Origin: Oopsacas minuta
Taxonomy: Eukaryota > Porifera > Hexactinellida > Lyssacinosida > Leucopsacidae
NCBI GenBank assembly: GCA_024704765.1
Contig: JAKMXF010000354.1
Coordinates: 1-46,684, forward strand
Direction: 5' to 3'
Length of the DNA: 46,684 bases
Positions 33,818 through 45,376 of this stretch are shown here, piece by piece. Below the pieces are notes generated by a model, which saw only the letters and a list, made by a program, of their open reading frames with translations, was not told the origin of the DNA and made no database searches. Position 1 is the first letter of the stretch. The number at the start of each line of letters is the position of its first letter. A program made the translations under genes and the position numbers.

Positions 33818-34680
33818 TATGTAGTCGGCTTAAGACCTACTCTCGGTTAGCATGTACTCGGCTTAAGACCTACTCTCGGTTTGTATGCACTCGGCTTAAG
33901 ACCTACTCTCGGTTGTATGTACTCGGTTTAAGACTTACTCTCGGTTAGTATGTACTCGGCTTAAGACCTACTCTCGGTTGTATGTACTCGGTTTAAGACT
34001 TACTCTCGGTTAGTATGTACTCGGCTTAAGACCTACTCTCGGTTGTATGTACTCGGCTTAAGACTTACTCTCGGTTAGTATGTACTCGGCTTAAGACCTA
34101 CTCTCGGTTTGTATGTACTCGGCTTAAGACTTACTCTCGGTAGTATGTACTCGGCTTAAGACCTACTCTCGGTTGTATGTACTCGGCTTAAGAACTACTC
34201 TCGGTTTGTATGTACTGGGCTTAAGACCTACTCTCGGTTAGTATGTACTCGGCTTAAGACTTACTCTCGGTTAGTATGTACTCGGCTTAAGACCTACTCT
34301 AGGTTTGTATGTACTCGGTTTAAGATCTACTCTCGGTTTGTATGTACTCGGCTTAAGACCTACTCTCGGTTTGTATGTACTCGGCTTAAGATCTACTCTC
34401 GGTAGTATGTACTCGGCTTAAGATCTACTCTCGGTAGTATGTACTCGGCTTAAGATCTACTCTCGGTAGTATGTACTCGGCTTAAGACCTACTCTCGGTT
34501 TGTATGTACTCGGCTTAAGACCTACTCTCGGTTTGTATGTACTCGGCTTAAGACCTACTCTCGGTTTGTATGTACTCGGCTTAAGACCTACTCTCGGTTT
34601 GTATGTACTTCTCCAAACGGATTTGCTATTTTTGTACTATTTGTATTTTGTACTATTTGTATTTTATCCGAATTCTATTG
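33801..34680. mobile_element. Pogo-like MITE carrying a satellite array
   Basis: The left end CAGTAGAACTCGATTAG and right end ATCCGAATTCTATTG form an imperfect inverted pair, with TA on both outer sides (33799-33800 and 34681-34682). Almost the whole interior is the 33-bp satellite. Confidence 0.6.
33818..34610. repeat. 33-bp satellite, about 24 units
   Basis: The unit is TATGTACTCGGCTTAAGACC followed by TACTCTCGGTTTG, with unit lengths of 32-34 bp. In units 4-8 the variants ACTTAC/ACCTAC and TTAGTATG/TTGTATG alternate, a sign of two-unit (about 66 bp) higher-order amplification; at the 3' end a TTTGTATG variant dominates. Open frames across it are repeat artefacts. Confidence 0.95.
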
Positions 34681-34682
34681 TA

Positions 34683-37531
34683 TTATATTTCTAGCTAACT
34701 TGTATAATACGTTGTACACTTATAGGCTATGCAGCTGTGTTCGTGGGTAATTAATCTTATCCGAAAACTATTATCTCTCGCATCTAGTTGATATTCTACA
34801 GATTGAAAGTAACATGAAAATCATAGATGCCGTTTTGCCCTTATTTAATAAACATGAAGTAATTTATAGTTTACAACTTCTTTAGCCTCAGCTACCACAG
34901 CTTATTCGCGGAAATACAATATTATTTATCTCAAATTTTCGAAACCAACTAATTAAAAGAATATTCTTCTTTATCGATTTATACAAAACTAACCGATCTG
35001 CCGCCTTATGTCTGATTTTCAAATTGTATGAAAAATAATTCAAATCCAAATCTTGGTTACCTAACAATAGTGTCAGTTATTGATTAATTATGATAGTACG
35101 AGCCTGGTAGGAGCCAGGAATATACATTAATTAGTGTAGTTTGTGGTTTTCCTCGAAATGTGATTAAATATACATATATACACCTCAGCTTTATCACTGG
35201 AGTCAGAGGCCCTAATGTATACCTAATTACCTATTTTCGAATAGACGGAGAGGTGGGGATTAGGGAATAGCAAGATAATAGTTATAAAGTAAATCAGTAT
35301 AGAATACAAGATAACTGTGACTCTTCGATTCCCTCGGTGAGTACAGGTATCTTTTGGAAAGTAGAATGAAAGTGGTTTTGCCGCCCCGTGGAGCCTGTAC
35401 TCATCGAATTACAAATATTTTGATCAACCAATATCCTTTTTGACTTCACAATTGCTGTTTTCTTTCTTAAGATACGTAGATAATTTCAATTTTTTACAAA
35501 AATGAATGCTATGCTACAACTCATTCCATTGATCTATTCCTTTATAGTTTCTATTAGAAAAATATAATCTCCATTATGCCATTATGGGTAGATCAGACAT
35601 ACAGTTGAAAGTTTTTTGTCCATTTCTTTACATGAGGGTATAAAGACAAAATAATCCGAAGGTACTGACAGCCAAAGCCTATTTCTTTACAATTTATACA
35701 GTTTTTTCAAGGACAAAATAATCCGATAATCAAAAAACCGGATTTCAACTTTAGCAAATCCATCGTTCTATTTTAGGCAGTTTGGGTTTCTGTTAATCGA
35801 GTAGTTTATTAGTTTATTAAGCATTTGATGTTTCATACCACGAATCCTAGCCAGAACTTCACGACTGTTCCCCACTTCCAAAATGAAAAAGCATCACATC
35901 ATCAAACTTACGGAATATACGTGTGTACATAGCATCCCTAAACGACGCGCTACTCGTTTGAAATATGGTACTTATAATTGGCTTATCAAAATACTGAAAA
36001 GCAATTTGTCCATGGAATCCATTGGAAGGATGTGAAACGCATTTCCAGATTGACGAAATTATTTCCAATTTTCTATATACATAGTAAATAGTCTACTAAA
36101 CGTATACTAATACGAGGTTGGTGTTTCATCCAGATATTTTGGGAACACCCTCTAAATGAAACCTTGGAGGTAGTTAAATCAACTAGCCTGTGTGCTGCAT
36201 TTGGGTAGGGAGTAAATAGAGCAAATAAGTCAAAAAATTGTCTCAACAGGGTAAATAGCTCAGTGATCTCTAAAAGGGTTTATTTTCCATTAAAATCATT
36301 TATACTTGCCAACTGTCCCGTCTTTGGCGGAACGTCCCGCTTTTCGGACATGTGTTGAGGGCCAATGAAGCTAATGTCCAGCTAAAACTTCCAAAAACCT
36401 AAATTGTCCCACATTTTTGTAGTCCAGTCTAAAAATATGCTTCTTCCCGCGATGTCAGTACCTTCCGCCCGCTTTTTTCCTTACTCAGGTTAGCAAGTAT
36501 GATCATTATCAAATCAAATTTGTAAAAATATTGTAAGTAATCCCATTATGCTATTTTCTAAACTAAATTGTAAGTTCCAATAGCTCATATAATTTACAGT
36601 GTGTGGATTCAAATCATTGATTTGTTTCACTTGAAAACAATCAAAAATTGTACATTTTAATCTCTGAAATGTATTTATTAATAGCTGTAACAACAAGCAG
36701 GGGAGGGGATAAAGGTAATCCGCCAAAATCTGTCTCAACAAGTTAAATACCCAGAAATAAATGCAGCACGCAGGCGCTACCCATTATTCAATATATATAT
36801 ATATATGACTAATACTGCTTCTTCACAGTTCACACAGTGGATATTAATCAATTCGTGAAAAGTCGAACTCTTTCTGCTTTACAATAAAACTCCTCAAATC
36901 AGGTCACTCAACAGACTGGCCGAGAATTACCGTATTAGAGAGGTGGCTGGGGGAGATCCAGCCAAGAAAAGTATTCAAATATTTAACGAATGTATAATGA
37001 ATAAGAGATTACTTAAACTAATTTGATGCATTAATGGTAACATAGGGGTTCACAGGTTCACAATAAGCAATCGGGATAGAATTATTTATAGAATTTCAGA
37101 CATTGTGTAGAAATTACAAAATGAACCTGATTCATTGCTTAAAGGAACTCTCATCAATTCACTACCATTGACAAAATGACACAAATCAGCTGAAACTGTT
37201 AACTAAATCAAGAGTATTGTATATATTTCTTAAGTATATAAGTATTAATAAACATTACAAGATAACACACAATATATTAATGGACTAACCGAATAATCTA
37301 AATAATCTCGGAACTGATGACTAAGCCTAGATAGTTACTTAGTTATTATCACAAATGTGTTTTGATAAGAAAATAGAATAAATTCAATATACTCAATCTC
37401 CACAAATACCTGCTATATGGTATTGACTACAAGGTAAGATATTTATAGCACTGTACAGAGTATAATCGAATAAATCTGAAATACTAAAACTCTAATTATC
37501 TCAAAAGTGTTAAAACTAATAAGATAAACGA
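34683..37531. other. Gene-poor region
   Basis: About 2.85 kb with no gene I can support. It holds a MITE at 36302-36500 nested in a larger inverted repeat (36186-36774), a short (TA)n run near 36790, and an inverted pair GTGAGTACAGG / CCTGTACTCAT at about 35336-35404. The open frame at 35859-36068 (-) has no recognisable domain. Confidence 0.45.
36186..36774. mobile_element. Nested MITEs
   Basis: The outer ends GCCTGTGTGCTGCATTT and AAATGCAGCACGCAGGC form an inverted pair. Inside them, 36302-36500 has ends ATACTTGCCAAC and GTTAGCAAGTAT with GTCCCG and GTCCCGC motifs and flanks sharing ATCATT, which fits a hAT-like MITE. The outer element also contains a direct repeat, GTCTCAACAGGGTAAATA / GTCTCAACAAGTTAAATA. 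Confidence 0.5.
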
Positions 37532-40500
37532 TCAGACGTTGAGTCCGGTAACCATAATGTTCTTCGGATACTCTACAGTGTACTGCAGCCTGATTGTCTC
37601 AGCCTTGCTCGGGTTTACAGTCAGGTCCCACATGATAAGTCCATCTCTGTCCATATGAGGGTTGGGAAGAGGATCTGGAGGTGGGTTAGGTAGAGGCTGT
37701 ATGTTTGGCTGCTGTAGCTTTACAATTATGCTACTGTCTAGTGAGTTAGGGACTTGATCAGTTACCTGCACTTTAATCTCATCTTGTCGAAAGCTCTCTA
37801 TTTGGATATCTTGCTGGAAATTCCATACTACTGACTTAGAGAATATGCCTACCTGCTCTCTGAACCTCTTCAGTGGTTTGTATTCAATCTTTACTCGATT
37901 GTCTACCCCCAGGAATGTCTCGAACTCTTCGTTTGGAGCAACAGAGTTAATGGTAGATTTTGTTACAAAATTGTTATCCAGAAACACGTTAGAAGGCCCT
38001 GGTAGGAACATGTACTTAGACGCGTTCCTAACTCTAGCTTTGAGGAAGGCACAAGGAGCTTTCTTAGGAACTGTTACATGCTCAAATACAGGTTTAAGAT
38101 CAATCTTAGCAACAGACACTTTATGAGGAGTGTTGTCTGAAGGAATAGAAGCAAGACCGGTAATGTGGAATGTGTTGGATAAGATTCCATGAGAAGTCTC
38201 TGCTTGTGGTATCTTCATAGAAGTGAGAGATTCAGATCTACTGGAACTATCATCGTCTTCGGAGGACGAGTATACTTCATCTGGTAATCGCTAAATAATA
38301 GCCTTTGGTTATAACTTATTATTAGGATACATGTGCATACATAATTACCCCAAAGCAAGTTAAATCTACAAGTTCAATATTCTATAATTATTTTACTTGT
38401 ATAATATGTACGTACATGGCTATTTTCATATACAGGGGGTCACTCCGGAAATACTTGACCCAGGGCAGGGTTTCATCCTGCGCCTAAAAGTGCACTCCAA
38501 TTTATACAATCTCAATTTTTTTCAATGAAGTCACCTATCGGTTAGTACTTACTATCTGAGTGTACGTCTTATCCGAAAATAGATTGTTATATAACGAATG
38601 GTAACTAATTTATTGAGATGCTAAGATGTTCTGTTATCCAAGTTCTACTGTATTTGAATTTCAAGCATTGTAAAGTTCTATAACACTATTATAACAAATA
38701 AAATGAGTTACCTTAGATAATCTATTCCTTTGCCTTTGGGTTTGAATGTTTGTTTTATTCTTCTTCTTCCTCGCCTGTCCGTAGTTAGGCTTAGAATGTA
38801 GCATATCACTAGTAATGTACTTAGTCTCCAGCTCAGGGATCTCTCCAGATACGTTAGCAGCAGCTGTAGACAATATTATCTTTACATTCATCCAATCCTC
38901 CCCAGTGCTCTGCTTTATCATTCCGAAGTAATATACACTCAATGTCAGAGATACGTTATCCACTCGCAAGTCATACTTAGGACTCCATGAAGCATCCTTT
39001 ACCTAGAATAGAATAGTAAGTATTAAATTAACTGTGAACTACGTAATTCACGAATTAACTTAATTAACCAAATAATTAATGTAAAATAATCAAGTAAGAA
39101 GACAATGACGTATCAGTAATAGAAATTGTTATCTATCAAGTTATTCAACTAATAGAATTTATTTAAAATGCGGTATCTCTGAGTCATACCGAGCACATAG
39201 AACATATCTCGGCTAATCTCTGCTCAATTGAGGCAAAGTGCTAAGAACTAAGTAATTGTAGGGGAATTATGGGTCGATTTCTTGGAACAGCCTTTTCAAT
39301 TATATCTGAATCGAAATTTTTTGGTTGAGCCCACTAGATGAGACAGACTACTTTAAAACGGCCTATAAGTTAGTAACTCCCTAATCTAACTGAAATATTT
39401 ATCTAAATTATATATCCTGTATATATCTCACCAATCAAATCTAGAAATGTGAATATCAAAATGAAGAAGGGGAATTAAATGTGTATTATATCTTACTAGA
39501 TATGAAAATTTTATCTCCACAGAGCCAATACTGTCTGCATCAATATAGACTCCAGCTTGTTTCTGTAAATTGATATTCTTTGAGGTAGCAGAAGATCCAG
39601 CCTCACTCTCATTAATCTTGTTGTTGATAGAAGCTAAACTTTCTTTCAGCTCTTTAGTTTCCCACTCTAGATCTATTTTCTTGATCTCTTCTTTAGTCAT
39701 ATGCTCTTCATAGAAGTCCAGCAGATTAGTGATGGTATTTGCAGCATTATCTTCATCTCCAGGGTCCTTGAACTGTGCTAAGAAATCTTTAAGATTCATC
39801 TTGTGTAGAGTATCAGGACTGGTTACATTATCTAAGTACTTCTCTAGCAATTCTATCTTCTGAGTAACTACTGTATGTGACTGGTCCAGTTGTAGAATCT
39901 ATAATGCAGAATAAAATAACCATACCTGCCAAACGTCCAGGGATTTCCTGAACAAGCAATTTCATAGTATTATATTGTTGGATTTGATTTACGCGAAAAC
40001 ATTCAGATTTTACATAAGCACTAGAATGTTTGCAGAGAATAGATAAGTATATGGTGGAAAGAATTGAATTTTGGATGAGCGAGAAGAACGAGCAAGAAAT
40101 TTTTGTAGTGACTAGGGATTTTATCTAAACTCCAGCGGAAATTTCGGCTCCGTCCAGTAATTGATGTGACAAAGGTGACAGGTATAAATACAGTCGAACC
40201 TCTGAGATCAGAGAAGTATGGCCTGGACTCTGGAGGGTGCCCGGATCTCAGAAATAACATTAACATGTTAGCCATAAAGTAAAACTCTATTATCAGGAAT
40301 ATTAGATGAAAATGATCCAATGAACTTCAAACTTTTGGTAAAATGGTGGGGGGGCATCTCGTAGGTCTGGATCTCGAAGGTTCTATTGTAACTACACAAC
40401 ACAATATAATATATTCTACCTTTTCTTCTAACTCTTTCTTCTCAGTAACTAGTTTGAACTTAGCTATCTCCTGAGTAGTTTTCTCCCTCTCTTGTTCCTG

Positions 40501-40779
40501 GTTCATCTTTTCTGTCTCTTCCTTACTCACATAAGTTTCTTGGTAAGATACTTCATTTAGAACAGCACGACATGTACTATGGATTACAACACGTAGAGAA
40601 TCCTTATCGAAAACTTCTGGAAAATGAGTCAGCAGGACCTCGTTTTCTCCCGGACTGACATCACACTTTAGGAGACGAGTAAGCTCAGCACGATCTTGAA
40701 ATACAACTACTTGCTGCAAATCACAAGTTTTAACCTCAAAATTCTGAGAAGAGAGACTGTGTAGAATCTCCTTATCCAT
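37532..40779 (-). CDS. DUF4139/DUF4140 family protein (C. elegans F37C4.5-like)
   Basis: Four exons on the - strand, all phase 0: 40779-40420, 39898-39497, 39002-38712, 38290-37532; 603 aa. The N-terminal DUF4140 region (VVVFQDRAELTRLLKCDVSP, then NEVLLTHFPEVFDKDSLRV) is followed by coiled coil from exon 1 into exon 2. The DUF4139 beta-rich C-terminal part begins with VKDASWSPKYDLRVDNVSLT and ends with ETIRLQYTVEYPKNIMVTG. An acidic/Ser-rich insert (VYSSSEDDDSSSRSE) opens exon 4. The family is widespread in invertebrates and microbes, and its biochemical function is not established. The gene starts 210 bp after the GTPBP1 stop on the same strand, and TAG ends one base before its ATG. Intron 1 contains a MITE. 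Confidence 0.85.
40191..40388. mobile_element. Pogo-like MITE in the DUF4139 gene intron 1
   Basis: A 198-bp element with ends CAGTCGAACCTCTGAGATC and, in reverse complement, CAATAGAACCTTCGAGATCC, flanked by TA on each side (40189-40190, 40389-40390). Non-coding. Confidence 0.72.
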
Positions 40780-40804
40780 TCTAATATAATCTTAGAAAAT
40801 AATA

Positions 40805-40810
40805 TTTATT
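40805..40810 (-). terminator. Likely poly(A) signal of GTPBP1
   Basis: AATAAA on the - strand, about 180 nt after the GTPBP1 stop and only 26 nt before the DUF4139 gene start codon. Cleavage 10-25 nt downstream would fall at the start of the next gene. Confidence 0.45.
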
Positions 40811-40989
40811 AACATGATTTCTAGTCTATTTCAATATACTTTCGAGAGAATAGTAAATTTAAGATTGCATCTTCAAAAGTTCGTGAGGACATACTAACCC
40901 ATTAAAGCACTAAAATGCATATCTATATACTTAGTTATATTTACAAATACTGCTGTATTGATATCTATCTAAGGTAACTTGAATAAAAG

Positions 40990-42936
40990 CTACTTGGCTT
41001 CTTTCCGCTTGCTTGTCTTACTGGTAGGGAAGGGAGCTGTTTTATTCCTAGCTAATCTCTGTTTGTTAGCAGGACCGCTGAGCTGGTTATAGAGGTGTGT
41101 CACGGTTCCTACCGCCTTCGTTCTGCCCTCTCTGAAGATCAACTTGGTTTCTAAGATTAAGAATTCTGGCGATTTCATAAAGCGGAACCTGCAAGCAGCC
41201 TTATCTCCCGTTCTCAGCTGTTCTCTATTCATGGTTATTATCGTAGCAGTTTGTTTAACACTTCCACAGTGCACCATAGCCTGATAACCCTCAGTTATTG
41301 TAGTAGGATGATGTAAGACTAGAATATCAGCATCAAACTCCCAGCACGCGCTAGGTTTGAGTTCTCTCGCTACCATAACCATCCCTTTATGTATCTGACC
41401 TCGCTTTATCTTCCTTAGAGCAAATGAAGCTGTCTGTCCGCCAAACACTATATCAACGGGTAAGCGTTTCCGCTGAATAGATCGAATTAACATTGGTTGG
41501 AACTGACCTAGACCGTCTGGTCCCAGCAAGAGTGTCTCGTTAACCTTAATTGTCCCTTGGAGGAGGGTGCCTGCTACAACGGTACCCACCCCTGGGACAG
41601 CGTATATTTCATCGATCTGAAAGACCGGAGGCTCGTCATGCTTCCCAGGGATACGACCATTAAGTAAGTTCAGAAAGCGCTTGAGCAGACCCAGATTAGT
41701 CCCAGCTACATTTGACACTTGGAAGATAGGACATAAACGGAGAGAAGAGAAGTTCATAGCACAAGTAACTATGTCATCTTCATTCTGTACAAGAGCTGGA
41801 ATCTTACGACAACCTGGTGACTTTACTATCCGTATAACTAACTTTAGAGTTTCCTTAAGAACATTATCCGGACACATGTCTATCTTAGTAATAACAATGA
41901 ATACAGGAACAGAGAGAGCTAGAGCAAGTCCCAGATGCTCCTTTGTCATTCCTATAACTCCTGCATTAGCACCGATCATTAGCATACAGAAATCTGGAGC
42001 TCTTCCTGTCATACCAAATATTGTCGTCTTTAGATACTTCTCGTGTCCAGCTAGGTCAATGAATGTGATAACCTTAGCAGATGCTTTACAGATTTTAATC
42101 CAATCCATCTGTCCGTGACCTTCAGTTTTGTTGACAACTTCTCCTAAGCAATTGAAGCCTAATATATCGTTACCGACAGAAGATGTCCTCCCACTCTCTC
42201 GCTCATGTTTGTGTCTGAATAACTTCTGTCTAGCTAGCCCCCTCCCATCATCTAGCACTCCGTGTGTTAGCACACCTAGCAGTGTGCTCTTACCAGCGTC
42301 TACATTACCTACCACGGCTACTCGTACCTCTGTGAAGTCATCCTCTCTGATTCGAGTACGAATCAAGTACTCAGCTGTCATACCAGCTTCTACCATCTTC
42401 TCACGGAGTAAGGTAAACTCACAGTTACAGGCGGTGGATAGAGACAGTAGAGTAGCTATGCTAGCCTGATAATCTGGCTGTGATAACCCGGGTACTTCTT
42501 CCTGTCGGATCTGTGATCCTTTCTGAAGAGAGCTAATACTAAGAGAGGGAGAGGGGGAGACAGGAGATGTGGGAGAAAGGGAATCTGTCTCTTCTATCGG
42601 AGACTCTTCCAGTTCTGACAGAGTCTGCCAGACTCCTATCTGATAAATATTCTCTCCGTTTCCATCCGCAAGTCTCCGCTTGAGGTCTGCTATCAGCCAA
42701 TCATATTGTCTCTCTGTTGGGCTGACAAGTAAATACTTGCCTTGAGAGGGATAAGTTATAATAGAACATATAGCTTGATCTGTTTCTATTCTCTCTGAGT
42801 CAGAATTTGATACCAGATGATCTGCTAGTGCTTCAGTCAACTTATCCACAACAATGTCCTCAGATAGAATATTATCTGAGTCTATAAGGACTCCATCTGT
42901 TTCTGTAGAGGCTGTAGCAGGTGAGAAGACTGCCAT
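40990..42936 (-). CDS. GTPBP1: GTP-binding protein 1-like translational GTPase
   Basis: Intronless gene of 648 aa. GTPBP1/GTPBP2 are EF1A-like GTPases linked to mRNA decay and to rescue of stalled ribosomes. G motifs are complete: GNVDAGKS at residues 210-217, Thr251 in the switch 1 region ([14 protein letters not shown]), DLAGH at 294-298, TKID at 350-353. Domain II ([15 protein letters not shown]) and domain III ([28 protein letters not shown]) follow. The N-terminal region has [20 protein letters not shown], as in GTPBP1. A Ser/Pro-rich stretch (about 110-145) is variable. The closest match from memory is GTPBP1 rather than GTPBP2. TAG ends one base before the ATG at 42936. Confidence 0.93.
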   Translation of the reverse strand: MAVFSPATASTETDGVLIDSDNILSEDIVVDKLTEALADHLVSNSDSERIETDQAICSIITYPSQGKYLLVSPTERQYDWLIADLKRRLADGNGENIYQIGVWQTLSELEESPIEETDSLSPTSPVSPSPSLSISSLQKGSQIRQEEVPGLSQPDYQASIATLLSLSTACNCEFTLLREKMVEAGMTAEYLIRTRIREDDFTEVRVAVVGNVDAGKSTLLGVLTHGVLDDGRGLARQKLFRHKHERESGRTSSVGNDILGFNCLGEVVNKTEGHGQMDWIKICKASAKVITFIDLAGHEKYLKTTIFGMTGRAPDFCMLMIGANAGVIGMTKEHLGLALALSVPVFIVITKIDMCPDNVLKETLKLVIRIVKSPGCRKIPALVQNEDDIVTCAMNFSSLRLCPIFQVSNVAGTNLGLLKRFLNLLNGRIPGKHDEPPVFQIDEIYAVPGVGTVVAGTLLQGTIKVNETLLLGPDGLGQFQPMLIRSIQRKRLPVDIVFGGQTASFALRKIKRGQIHKGMVMVARELKPSACWEFDADILVLHHPTTITEGYQAMVHCGSVKQTATIITMNREQLRTGDKAACRFRFMKSPEFLILETKLIFREGRTKAVGTVTHLYNQLSGPANKQRLARNKTAPFPTSKTSKRKEAK

Positions 42937-44289
42937 GCTAACTACAATCAGTATTTAGGTCCTAATGTTCTATATAAATCAATACTACACGTGAGGCACA
43001 TGCACAACTGGTTGTTGTTTAGGTACACTCAGCAATTAGTGTCTGAAAAAATGATAAATTGTTATGATATTTGATCAATGGACTGAGGTCCGTACAAGGG
43101 CAGTTAATTGCTAACTATGTATGTGCCTCCGTCCTTGTCTACTGAAATTTTTCAAAAGTATTGAGTTTTTGTAAAACTTGGCCAGAGTACTAAGCTAATA
43201 ATACTCTTACAAATATGTATAATATTCAATAAGTGAGATTTCATTAGCTGGAGAAATTCTATAATTAGCTTTGATTAGCTAGTTATTGAAAGTAATACTT
43301 ACATACTCACGAAACTAAAATAAACTTATCACATTATACCATTTCGAATTCCAGATTGAATCACATTAGTAAGGTTGGCCGGCCACTCAGCTATTTTTTC
43401 GAAATCGGCCTTGCCTCGGGGTCGGCCGAAACTGGCGGATTTCAGGGTTTTTCAAATCAAATTTAGTTGCATTCCCCGAGAGAAATATAAGTTGCAAGAA
43501 TATAATATTTTGCATACGAAAATAATATCCAGCGTGGATATTATTGATGTTGAGATTGATTGATCAATAAAATTTCAAGGCAAATAATGAAAATACAGTA
43601 TATGCATCCGTATTTCATCTAGACAAGAATCTTTAACAAAAAACAAGTGCAAGAGAATAAAAGTTTCGGAAATTATTGCGGCGGCAATCGCGGCGTTTCC
43701 GACACCCCTGTATTAATGGAATAATAATTACCAGCGGAATTCGCTTGCCCTTTCGCTGGGTGACAGCAGAATGCTATGGGGGGGCGCTGCTATTCTTCGA
43801 CAAAAGCATATACAATTCCTCGACATTTATCATATAATAAATATGTAAATCCGCATGCGGGATAAGTAACTACCTTTGGGAGAGGATCAATGGCTTTTAT
43901 TTACAGATATAAATTACAAATTTTTGATGTTGGGAAGGATTTATTCGTACGAGTTAAACATATATTCCCATACTTGCTATTCCTATATAAGAAATAGCAA
44001 AAATTAATTAATAAATTTTTGGTAGATTCCATGGCATGATGGGGAGACGCTAATCAATGGGAAGTCCAATCAATACCTCCTAGATTAAGATCACCTAATA
44101 GCATCATGTTTATATCTGTTAGGGATCGAATAGAGCACACAAGATTGATGTATCATCTAAAGAAAGGTTTGGCGGACAATATAAAACCTCTATATACAGA
44201 TATTTGGAGGGGAAAATCAACTTAATCTCGAAAGGTGTGAAAGGTAGAGCGAAAACATATATAGATAGATAGATACGTAAATACTAAGT

Positions 44290-44359
44290 CAGCGGTTCCC
44301 AACCTTTTTCAGCCGTGGACCACCAAAGGGGTCCATGGACCCCAGGTTGGGAACCCCTG
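44290..44359. mobile_element. 70-bp miniature hAT element
   Basis: Ends CAGCGGTTCCCAACCT and AGGTTGGGAACCCCTG form the inverted pair typical of a widespread hAT group. Flanks TACTAAGT and TACTAATT are an 8-bp duplication with one mismatch. With only about 35 bp between the termini, it is close to the minimum size for such an element. Confidence 0.8.
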
Positions 44360-44649
44360 TACTAATTCAACCATTTTAGAACTGAGCCAATCAATATACT
44401 ACGAATGTAATAGTATTATTCGTGACAGTAAAAATATAATTGAACCCGACCCTGTCGCCTACTAAAGAAACAAGAAAGGTACAATATTCCATACATTATA
44501 AATTTTAGATAGAGTGCCAGTTTTTGAATCTACCAACGTAAATATTGTACTGAACCTATAGACTACTTTAATAAAGGACTGTGGGGTGCCAGCTCGGGCC
44601 TTGGAACTTGGGCCCATTGTGTATTTATCGAGATCTCGTAAACCGCTAT

Positions 44650-45030
44650 AGTTAGATAGCCCAAATATGTTATTATTGAATAGGAAGTAATACTTTTAGA
44701 GCCCATTGGTCATGTTGCCTTACCTGAAAGATTTGTGGAATGTGAGTTATGTGGTTTTCACACCTTTCTACATTATGTTAATAATGTCAAAGTATCGCTT
44801 CCAGTTAGAGTTAGACATGATAAATGTGTTATTATACAATGGGAATTCATGGGTAAGGAGTCATTTAGTCACATTTCCTTACCTCAAATATTCGTGGAAT
44901 GTGAGTTATACGGTTTCACACCTCCATATAAGGTAAACTCGTGAATATTTCGTAATTGGTACGAGTTAGGTATGCCAAATGTATATTTATCGAATGGTAA
45001 GTCGCATATAAGGAGTCAATTGAGTTAGTC
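44650..45030. repeat. About 158-bp tandem repeat, 2-3 diverged units
   Basis: The segment TTGTGGAATGTGAGTTATGT (near 44731) recurs as TCGTGGAATGTGAGTTATAC (near 44892). The linked parts GGTCATGTTGCCTTACCT / AGTCACATTTCCTTACCT and TAAGGAGTCATTTAGTCA / TAAGGAGTCAATTGAGTTAG keep the same order, so units of about 158 bp are in tandem with partial copies at both ends. Confidence 0.6.
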
Positions 45031-45376
45031 AACCTATCAAAAATACTCTTGGTTTTAGTTTTGTGATTTTCAAACTTTTCCATATATAGTAATATCTTAA
45101 TCTCTACTTTTATTGGTAGAGTTAAACATAGAATAGGTATGAACCTAGAATAGGAATTCAAATATAAGGATGATAAAGACAAAATTTGTAAATAAGCTAT
45201 TGAAGTTCTCCTCCCGTCGAAGACAGCCATACTGTGGCTCCCGATCACTTGTGTGATTGACTTGAGCTTTTAGTAGGGTATTAACTAGAGTACAACTCAC
45301 CTCCCATTTTTCCGAAATAGGACTATCCACATATGAAAGAATTTTCATTATGTACACTCGACATCTGTTTTTTGAT

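Larger units (their letters stand above)
42937..45376. other. Intergenic, repeats only
   Basis: About 2.4 kb. GC-rich patches at 43375-43445 (GGCCGGCC, TCGGCCGAAAC) and 43678-43710, where the end GTTTCCGACACCCCTG looks like a hAT terminus without a clear partner. A 70-bp MITE at 44290-44359 and a tandem duplication at 44650-45030 are listed separately. No gene found. Confidence 0.45.

Noticed and set aside
33818-34610. Regular repeats that could suggest a CRISPR array
   Set aside because: Units are directly tandem with no unique spacers, and the host is an animal; it is a satellite.
34500-34694. Open frame with repeated YVLGLRPTLGL
   Set aside because: It is the satellite read in one frame; unit lengths vary between 32 and 34 bp, so the frame breaks elsewhere.
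42128-42469. Long + strand open frames opposite GTPBP1 (also 41681-42118)
   Set aside because: Shadows of the GTPBP1 coding strand; no domain of their own.
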